From Methylopila turkensis (GTDB lineage Bacteria > Pseudomonadota > Alphaproteobacteria > Rhizobiales > Methylopilaceae): a stretch of DNA of 64,000 nucleotides. Positions 33,043 through 39,900 of the stretch are shown piece after piece (the stretch's first letter is position 1; the number at the start of each line of letters is the position of its first letter). The stretch spans positions 558,001-622,000 of the forward strand of contig NZ_BSFL01000003.1 in NCBI RefSeq assembly GCF_027922325.1, read 5' to 3'. The notes beneath the pieces were generated by a model that saw only the letters and a program-made list of their open reading frames with translations, was not told the origin of the DNA and ran no database searches. The translations under genes were made by a program, and so were the position numbers.

Positions 33043-33210
33043 ATGGACGACTACAAGGCGCTGCTCGATCGGATGAAGCAGGCGCAGCGGCAGTTGATCG
33101 ACGCCGCCGCCAAGGCTCGGACGCTTCCCTCCGACGGCGCGCTGCGCAAGATCGCGGACCTCGAAGTCGCGATCGGCGCTCTCGAGCACCTGCTCGACGA
33201 CGAGTCCTGA
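33043..33210 (+). CDS. Small acidic helical protein, 55 residues
   Basis: A 55-residue frame starting MDDYKALLDRMKQAQRQL and ending LEHLLDDES. It is charged, without cysteines, and predicted to be two helices with heptad-like leucines (possible coiled coil). ATG 33043 has a weak purine stretch (GACA, AGGACATTGCAGAC) ahead. It lies 80 bases after tRNA-Pro. No family is recognised. Codon use matches neighbours and there is no better overlapping gene, so I think it is real. Confidence 0.5.
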   Translation: MDDYKALLDRMKQAQRQLIDAAAKARTLPSDGALRKIADLEVAIGALEHLLDDES

Positions 33211-33306
33211 GCAGACGTAAAGACTTTGTGAAATTTTCGCGGGCGGCGGAACGCCCCGCGGCGGAAGCGCGTTGGAGCGACATAATCATCGCCCCAGAGC
33301 GCCGCC

Positions 33307-33564
33307 ATGTTTTACGTCCTGCGATCTTCCGACACCAATCGCGACCAGAATATCGCGCTGGACCCCGCGCTCGCCGCCAAGGTTGCGGGCGAAGAGGCGA
33401 TCGGTTTTGAAGCCGGCGCCGACGATATCGACTTCGTCGACGACGCTCTGCTCAATACGGCTCCGCACAACGCGATCGAGCGCCAGTTGCTGACCGGCGA
33501 CGTCGTCGGCCTCGCCCTCATGTCCGGCGCGATCATCTGGAGCGCCATGGGCGCGATCGCCTGA
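33307..33564 (+). CDS. Hypothetical small protein with C-terminal membrane segment
   Basis: An 85-residue protein, unrecognised. It starts MFYVLRSSDTNRDQNIALDP; the middle is acidic (GADDIDFVDDALL); residues ~64-84 (LTGDVVGLALMSGAIIWSAMGAIA) form one hydrophobic span at the C-terminus, so it may be tail-anchored. It lies between the 55-residue protein and the response regulator on the same strand. The opposite-strand frames here have no recognisable features. Confidence 0.5.
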   Translation: MFYVLRSSDTNRDQNIALDPALAAKVAGEEAIGFEAGADDIDFVDDALLNTAPHNAIERQLLTGDVVGLALMSGAIIWSAMGAIA

Positions 33565-33664
33565 ACTTCCGCACATGATTTTCGCCGGTTCTAGTTCATT
33601 TGAACCTTGTCCGATCGGCCTCGACGTCTAGACCCAAACCGGATGCCGAAAGCGGGAATTCCGG

Positions 33665-34048
33665 GTGCGCGTTCTTTACGTCGATGATGAGCCGGATATC
33701 CGCGAAATCGCTGTTCTTGCGTTGAGGCTGGACTCCGACTTCGATGTGATGACGGCCGCCTCCGGGCGGGAGGCGCTGAGCGCGGCGATCGACTTCCGCC
33801 CCGACATCATTCTGCTCGACGTCATGATGCCCGAGATGGACGGTCTGGCGACGCTGGCCAGATTGCGCGAGGGCGACGCCACCAGCGCAATCCCCGTCGT
33901 GTTCATAACGGCGCGCACGCAGGCGCTCGAGATCGAACGCTTCCTGAAGCTCGGCGCGCTCGGGGTCATCCCGAAGCCGTTCGATCCGCTGACGCTCGCC
34001 ATGCAGGTGCGGGCCCTGGTCCCCTCCTCCGTCGAGCCCGGCCGCTGA
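33665..34048 (+). CDS. Single-domain response regulator (CheY-like)
   Basis: A 127-residue receiver domain with no output domain. Acidic pair D7-D8 (VDDEPD), phospho-acceptor D52 in ILLDVMMPEMDG, T82 in FITART and K104 in IPKPFDP are all in place, so it should be phosphorylated. It starts at GTG 33665. No histidine kinase is adjacent, but an Hpt protein lies 2.6 kb away at 36620-36958 on the other strand, and the two could act in one phosphorelay. The output is unknown. Confidence 0.88.
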   Translation: MRVLYVDDEPDIREIAVLALRLDSDFDVMTAASGREALSAAIDFRPDIILLDVMMPEMDGLATLARLREGDATSAIPVVFITARTQALEIERFLKLGALGVIPKPFDPLTLAMQVRALVPSSVEPGR

Positions 34049-34085
34049 AGACGCAAGCGCCCGGGCCGTTTGGCGACTCGGCCGC

Positions 34086-35039
34086 TTACGGCGTCGCGCG
34101 GATGAACAGCCCGAAGGACCGCGGCCCGTCGCCGGTCTCGAACTCTTCGATCACCTTTAGCGTCTCGGCGTCGACCACGCTCAGCGTGTTGCCGAACCAG
34201 TTCGCGACATAGACCCGCTTGCCGTCGGACGAGGCCTGCGCCCCTTCCGGGTATTCGCCCACGTCGACCTCGCCGACCGACGCCAGCGTGCGCACGTCGA
34301 ACACGCTGAGCCGGTTGGCGTACTGGTCGGTGACGAAGGCCCGGTCGCCAGCGAGCGCGATGACGTACGGGCGCTCCCCGACCTTGACGGTCGCCACGAC
34401 CTTGCTGGCGGCGATGTCGACGACCGAGACGTCGTTCGAGGCCACGTTGGCGACATAGGCGCGCTCGCCTTTGGCGTCGACCGTGACGCCGAACGGCCGT
34501 TCCCCCACGGGCACGCGCGCGACACGCTGGTTCGTGGCGGTGTCGATGACGGAGAGCTCGTCGGAATCGCGGTCCGCCGACAGCAGCAGCGCGCCGTCGG
34601 GGGTCACCGCGAGGCCGGAGGGCGACTTGCCGACGTCGATCCGCGCCGTGATGGCGCGGGTTTCAGGATCCACGACGAGAATATGCGCCGCGTACCAGTC
34701 GGCGACATAGACCGGGCGTCCCGTTGGATGGACGGCGACGCCGAGCGGCCCGCCCTCGAGCGGAATGCGGTCCACGACCTTGCGCGCGGCGGCGTCGATG
34801 ACCGTGAGCGCCTTGCCTTCCGGACTGGTGACGTAGGCGCGCGAGCCGTCGCGCGTCAGCGTGACGCCGGCGGGCTTGCCCGACACCGGAATGCGCGCGA
34901 CCGTCTTGCCGGTCGCAAGGTCGAGCACGCCGACCTCGTCGCCGTTTTGATTGGTCACAAAGGCCTCGTCGCCGCGGGCGGGGCCCGCGACGACGACGAT
35001 CAGCGCGGCGACGGCGGCCGCGCGGCCGAGAGGACTCAG
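34086..35039 (-). CDS. YVTN-type beta-propeller protein, periplasmic, probable CTG start
   Basis: A ~317-residue protein of seven repeating ~40-residue blades (pattern RAYVTSPEG.ALTVID, PVYVADWYAAHILVVD, RAYVANVASNDVSVVD, RVYVANWFGNTLSVVD). The first standard start (GTG 34958) lies after the signal peptide, so the gene must begin upstream. CTG 35039 gives LSPLGRAAAVAALIVVVAG...ARG, a good export signal, overlaps the preceding TGA (CTGA), and has AGGTGGAGAAGGG just ahead. Relatives occur beside alcohol-oxidation genes in methylotrophs. Function is unknown; it follows the MxaD-like gene and is probably co-translated with it. Confidence 0.78.
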   Translation of the reverse strand: MSPLGRAAAVAALIVVVAGPARGDEAFVTNQNGDEVGVLDLATGKTVARIPVSGKPAGVTLTRDGSRAYVTSPEGKALTVIDAAARKVVDRIPLEGGPLGVAVHPTGRPVYVADWYAAHILVVDPETRAITARIDVGKSPSGLAVTPDGALLLSADRDSDELSVIDTATNQRVARVPVGERPFGVTVDAKGERAYVANVASNDVSVVDIAASKVVATVKVGERPYVIALAGDRAFVTDQYANRLSVFDVRTLASVGEVDVGEYPEGAQASSDGKRVYVANWFGNTLSVVDAETLKVIEEFETGDGPRSFGLFIRATP

Positions 35040-35572
35040 CTGCCCTTCTCCACCTTGTCCTTCAGCGACTTCAGCCCGGCCTCGTAGAGCCCGTCCACAG
35101 CCTTCAGCGCCGCCTCGTCCGACAGCTCCGGCGGCGGGTCGTTGTTCGGGAAGCCGCGGTAGAACGCGCCGGACCAGGTCACGGTCGACTTGTCGCCCTC
35201 GCCCTTCACCACGATGTTGGACGAATAGTTCGTCACCGGCAGAACCTTCACCACGTCGTTGGTGATGCGGTAGGCGTAGGTGAACTTCTCGGCGTCGTAC
35301 TTGGTCAGCAGCTCCTCGACGACCGCGCCCCCGTCCTTGAGCGTCAGCTTGCGGGTGGCGTCCTTGTCGTTGCCGCCCGTTCCTTCCGTTTTCTCGACGA
35401 TCGGAATCCAGCTCGCGTCCTGGAAGTTGCCGACCACCGCCCAGACCTTGTCCGGCGCCGCGTTGATCTCGACCGACTTGCTGGTCTTCTGGCGCGTCGG
35501 GCCATGGGCCTCCGCGACGCCGGCCAGGCCGACCGCAAGCGCCGCCGCCGCGGCGAGCACGTGAAACTTCAT
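35036..35572 (-). CDS. MxaD-like SRPBCC family periplasmic protein
   Basis: A 178-residue protein. Signal peptide MKFHVLAAAAALAVGLAGVAEA leads into an SRPBCC (polyketide cyclase/START-like) fold: SKSVEINAAPDKVWAVVGNFQDASW, then RKLTLKDGGAVVEELL and the C-terminal helix LYEAGLKSLKDKV. This matches MxaD, a periplasmic protein that aids interaction of methanol dehydrogenase with its cytochrome in methylotrophs. Start ATG 35572 was chosen for the signal peptide. The mxa or xox genes are not in the window, so mxaD itself is not certain; a general SRPBCC protein is the alternative. Confidence 0.75.
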   Translation of the reverse strand: MKFHVLAAAAALAVGLAGVAEAHGPTRQKTSKSVEINAAPDKVWAVVGNFQDASWIPIVEKTEGTGGNDKDATRKLTLKDGGAVVEELLTKYDAEKFTYAYRITNDVVKVLPVTNYSSNIVVKGEGDKSTVTWSGAFYRGFPNNDPPPELSDEAALKAVDGLYEAGLKSLKDKVEKGS

Positions 35573-35710
35573 CCTGGGGTTTCCTTCCATTGTCAGTCGA
35601 CGTCCGCGGGGGATGGGACGACAGAGCGCCGACTTTCGAGGCGCGCGACGCATAAAATCAAAGGACGAGAAGCGGATAAAGCCTTTTGGACTTGTCCCTT
35701 CGCCGCAGGG

Positions 35711-36517
35711 TCAGAATCGGCAGGCGAGCCCAAGAACGAGCCCGCGCTCGTCGAGCGCGTCGCGGCCGATGGGCGTCGTGAAAGCCGCGGCATACAGCGA
35801 CAGCGCGGCCGTCAGGTCGTAGAGCGCGCCGGTCTGCAGCTTGTGGATCCGTTGCCGCAACGGGTAGCGGCCGTCCCAGCGCGACAGGCCGAAGGTGTTG
35901 AAGCTCTGCGCCAGCCACTGCCAGCGGCTGCCCGCCCTGCGCCAGCCGAGCGTGGCGTCGAATCGGGCCTCGTCCGCGGGGTCGCCGAAGCGCGCGCGGT
36001 AGCCCGCCTGCAGATCGACGAAGCCGTGGCCGCCGAACGCCTCGAAGCTGCGCGCGACGAGCGCGCGGACGTCGGCCTGGTCGTCGGTCTCGCCGATCGC
36101 CGCCAGATCGTCGCTCGATCGCGCGCCGGAAATCAGGCCCGACGCCTGCGCCGAGACGATCCAGCCGTCGTTTGCGTAAAGCCTTCGCCGCACGCCCAGC
36201 TCGACCCGCCCGAGGCCTGTGCGCCGCGACCGCGCCTCGCCGCGGACCGAAATGTCCTGCAGCGACGCGGCGGCGAACAGCGTCAGCGCGTCGGTCCAGC
36301 CGTACTCGCCAAAAAGCTGCAGCTCGCGCTTGAGGAAATGGTCGCGGGGCTGCGGACGCCCCTTGCGATCGAAGTACTGGTCGCCTTCCTGCGCGAACGC
36401 GACGGCGAACAGCTTGATCTCGCCTTCCGGCATCGTGAACGCGCCGGCCCGCGCCGAGCAGAGCCCAGCGAGCATCCCGCACGTCGCAATGAGCACCCCG
36501 ACGACGATCCCGCGCAC
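35711..36517 (-). CDS. Putative outer-membrane beta-barrel protein
   Basis: A 268-residue protein, GTG start. Signal peptide MRGIVVGVLIATCGMLAGLCSARAGA is followed by alternating amphipathic segments (IKLFAVAFAQEG, LQLFGEYGWTDALTLFAAASLQD, GLGRVELGVRRRLYANDGWIVSAQASG, FDATLGWRR) and a terminal phenylalanine (GLACRF), the usual barrel sorting signal. About ten to twelve strands could fit. No family name is recognised. It is transcribed toward the MxaD-like and propeller genes, 138 bases upstream of neither's coding overlap, and may form one periplasm/outer-membrane cluster with them. Confidence 0.65.
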   Translation of the reverse strand: MRGIVVGVLIATCGMLAGLCSARAGAFTMPEGEIKLFAVAFAQEGDQYFDRKGRPQPRDHFLKRELQLFGEYGWTDALTLFAAASLQDISVRGEARSRRTGLGRVELGVRRRLYANDGWIVSAQASGLISGARSSDDLAAIGETDDQADVRALVARSFEAFGGHGFVDLQAGYRARFGDPADEARFDATLGWRRAGSRWQWLAQSFNTFGLSRWDGRYPLRQRIHKLQTGALYDLTAALSLYAAAFTTPIGRDALDERGLVLGLACRF

Positions 36518-36619
36518 GGCAGGTCCCGCAGCTTGATCGGGGCGGACCCTCCGCCGCGATCAGCGCGTTAATCTTGCCGCGTTACGCGCATACCGCGCAA
36601 TACGTGATTCGCACATCCG

Positions 36620-36958
36620 TCAAGTCCGACAGGCGGCGAGACTACGGATATCCTCGACAATGTCGGGCACGAGGCCGCCGTCCCGCTCGGCGGAGGCGAC
36701 CAGCGCCTCGAGAGCGCGGGCACGGGCGCCGAGATCGCGAAGCCCCACCGTCGGCGCGCTGCCCGCGATGCTGTGAAGACCGCGCAGGAGATCGGCCCGG
36801 GCGAGGTCGGAGCCGGGAGGCTGATGCTCGCGAGCCGCGCGCGCAAGCTCCACGAGCGCGCCCGTTCGCGCGTCGAGCCCGGCGACGAACCGGGCCCTTA
36901 CCGCCTCAAGAGCGGTTTCGAGACGGGCGCGCGCCGCGTCGTCGCCCGCCTCCGTCAT
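36620..36958 (-). CDS. Histidine phosphotransfer (Hpt) protein
   Basis: A 112-residue helical protein with the Hpt active-site motif LRGLHSIAGSAPTVGL; the phospho-accepting histidine is H62. The core LH-x2-AGSA is as in the Hpt domains of hybrid-kinase relays. It begins 6 bases after the tamB stop and is likely co-transcribed with tamAB. A free-standing Hpt implies a multistep phosphorelay; the single-domain regulator at 33.7 kb is a candidate partner, by proximity only. Confidence 0.8.
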   Translation of the reverse strand: MTEAGDDAARARLETALEAVRARFVAGLDARTGALVELARAAREHQPPGSDLARADLLRGLHSIAGSAPTVGLRDLGARARALEALVASAERDGGLVPDIVEDIRSLAACRT

Positions 36959-36964
36959 CGCGGC

Positions 36965-39900
36965 TCAGTAATCCCATTCGACGGCGACGCCTGCCGCGCT
37001 GTTGCCCGCGGCTCCCGTCTCACCCTGAACCTTGATGTTCTTGGTCACGTCGATGTCGACCGTGACCTTGCTCGACTCCGGCGTCGTGCCCTGGCGGACG
37101 CCAAGGTAGATGTTGTCCGAGATGTAGCGGCCGACGCCGACCGCCGGCCCTCCGCCGTCGCCGTCGCCCGCGGTGACGTCCAGCACGTCGACGCCGAGGC
37201 TCTTGCGCACGCTCTCAAGCGCGCCCGAACCGCCGCCGCCGGCGGTGTACTGCGCCAGCCCCTGGGCGAGCTGCAACGCCTCCGAGGCGTTGAGTTCGCC
37301 GGCGGACTTCTTGAACAGCAGACGGGCCAGCACCTCGTCCGTCGGCAGCGTCGGCTGCGACGTGAAGTTGATCTGCGGCCGCGAGGCGGTTCCCGTCACC
37401 ACCACCTGCGCGGTGACGTCCCTCGCCTTGGTCTCGGCGAGGAAGTCGATCGTCGGATCGAGGTCGCCGGCGAAGGAGACCGAGCCGCGCGTGAACGTCA
37501 GGCGCTGGCCGATGACCACGATCTGGCCGCGGCCTGAGCGCAGCTCGAACGCGCCGACCGGCTGGGGCGCGGCCGAGGTGCCGGCGAGCTTGATCTGGCC
37601 GCCCGCCTCCGCGGTCATACCCATGCCGCGAATGAAGATGCGGTTGTTGGCCTGAACGTCGATGTCGAGCGTCGCGACGAAGGCGTCCTCCTTCGCCGCG
37701 GCGCGCGTCTTGGCGGCGTTGGCGGCCCTGAGCTGCTGCGCCACGCGCCCTTGCGCGTTGCGGTGCTGGACGCCGTCGAGCGGCGTGTACTGGGCCGGAA
37801 GCCGGTCGGGGATCTGGATCTCGATCGAGCGCGCCGAGATCGTGCCCGACACGGTCGGCCGCCGCGCCAGCGCGCCGGACAGGCTGAGGTTGGTGTCGAC
37901 GATCGCGGTGACGATGTCGGTGCCCATGACCTCGGCGTTCTGGGCGCGGATCGACAGCTCGCCCGGGAAACCGCGCGCGGGATCGACGGCGACGCGGCCG
38001 GAGCCCGAAATGCTGCCGCCGTTGCGGGTCGTCGCGCGCAGCGAGCGCAGCTCGACGTTCGTGCCATTGGCCGCGACGGAGGCCTGGATGCCGCGAAGCT
38101 GCAGGCCCGAGGCGCGGTTGGAGTAGGACGCGTTCGCAAGCTGGGCCGTGCCGTTGATCGCCGGCGACGAGGTCGAGCCGCGCACGGCGACGTCGAAGGT
38201 CGCGGCGCCGTCGACCCGGTCGCCCGACACCGACAGCGTGTCGTTGAGGAACGCGAGCGGCGCGCGCCCCGCGACCTTCAGGTCGAGATCGCCCTGCCCG
38301 AGCGGCGCCGAGCCCGTGGCGGTGACGCGCAGCCCGCCGGCGCCGGTCACGACCGTGTTGGTGGTGACGCGGCCGTTTCCGAGATCGCCGCGGGCGTCGA
38401 TCTGCGCCGCCGGAACGCCGGCGCCGCGCGTCTGCGCGGTCGAGAGGTTCGAGACCTTGAGCGTGTAGGAGCCCCGCGGCGCCGACAGCGGGCCGGCGAC
38501 CTTGGCGTCGCCCTGCAGCACGCCCTGCGCCCCGAGATCGGGCGAGAAGCCGTTCGCGAGCGCCAGCGGAACCTGGCGGAGCTCGACGTTCATGTCGAGT
38601 TCGCCCGTGACGCCGAGCGGCGCGGAGCCGACCGCGCTCAGGCGCATGGCGCCGCCGGTGACGAGCGTGTTCGTCGTCACCCGCTGCCCTTCGAGCTCGC
38701 CCTTGGTGGTCACCTGCAGCGTGGGAACGCCCCTCGCCTGCGCGGCGGTGAGGCCGGTGATTTTGAAGTCGTAGCCGCCGCGCGGCGCGCTCACCGGTCC
38801 GGTCACCTTCGCGCCGCCCTGCAGCCGGCCGGCGAGCCCGAGCGAGGGCTGGAAGGCGTTGGCGATCGCGAGCGGCAGTTCGGCGACGGCGACGTCCATG
38901 TCGAGCTCGCCGTCGCCGATCGGCGCCGAGCCCTTGATGGTGGCGCGCACCCCGCCGCCGCCTAAGATCAGCGTGTCGGTGGTGACGCGGTTTCCCTCGT
39001 AGGCGCCGCTGGTGTCGACCGAGATCGCCGGAACGCCGCGCGCCTTGGACGAGGTGAAGTCGCGCACCTTGGCGCTGTAGGTCGCGCGCGGGGCCGCGAG
39101 CGGACCGCCGATCCTGGCGTCCGCGTTGGCGCGACCGGCGAGGCCGAGGCCGGGCGAGACGCCATTCCCGAGCGACAGCGGCAGTTCGCGCACCGCGACC
39201 GTGAGATCGAGATCGCCGGCCGCGAGCGGAGCGGAGCCGACCGCGGTGACGCGCATGCCGTCCGGTCCGGTCACGAGCGCGTCGGTGGTCACACGCGGGC
39301 CTTCGAGCGCGCCCTTCGCGGTCACCTCGAACGGTCCCGGCGCCTGCGCCGCCTTGAGGCCGACGACCTTGAGGTCATAGGCGCCGCGCGGCGCCGTGAT
39401 CGGGCCGGTGACGTCGGCGGTCCCGGTGAGGGAGCCCGCGAGGCCAAGCGAGGGGACGAAGGCGTTCGCGAGCGAAAGCGGCAGCTCAGCGATCGCGACG
39501 TCGAGATCGACGTCGCCGCTCGCGAGCGGGGCCGAGCCCTTGACCGTCGCCCGCACCCCGCCGCCGCCGGTGATCAGCGTGTCGGTCGTGACCCGCAGGC
39601 CTTCGAGCTTGCCCTTGGTCTCGATCTGCACCGCCGGCACGCCGCGCGCGGTCGCGGAGGTGAAGTCGTCGATCTTCGCGGCGTAGTCGCCGCGCGGCGC
39701 GGCGATCGGCCCGACAATGCGGGCGTCGCCGTTCATCAATCCGGCGAGGCCGAGGCCGGGCCAGAACCCGTTCACGAGCGACAGCGGCAGCTCGCGGATC
39801 GCGACCACCATGTCGAGATCGCCCTCGCCCAGCGGCGCGGCGCCTTGCGCGGTGACGCGCAGGCGCTCCGGCCCGGTGATGACGGTGTCCGTGACGACGC

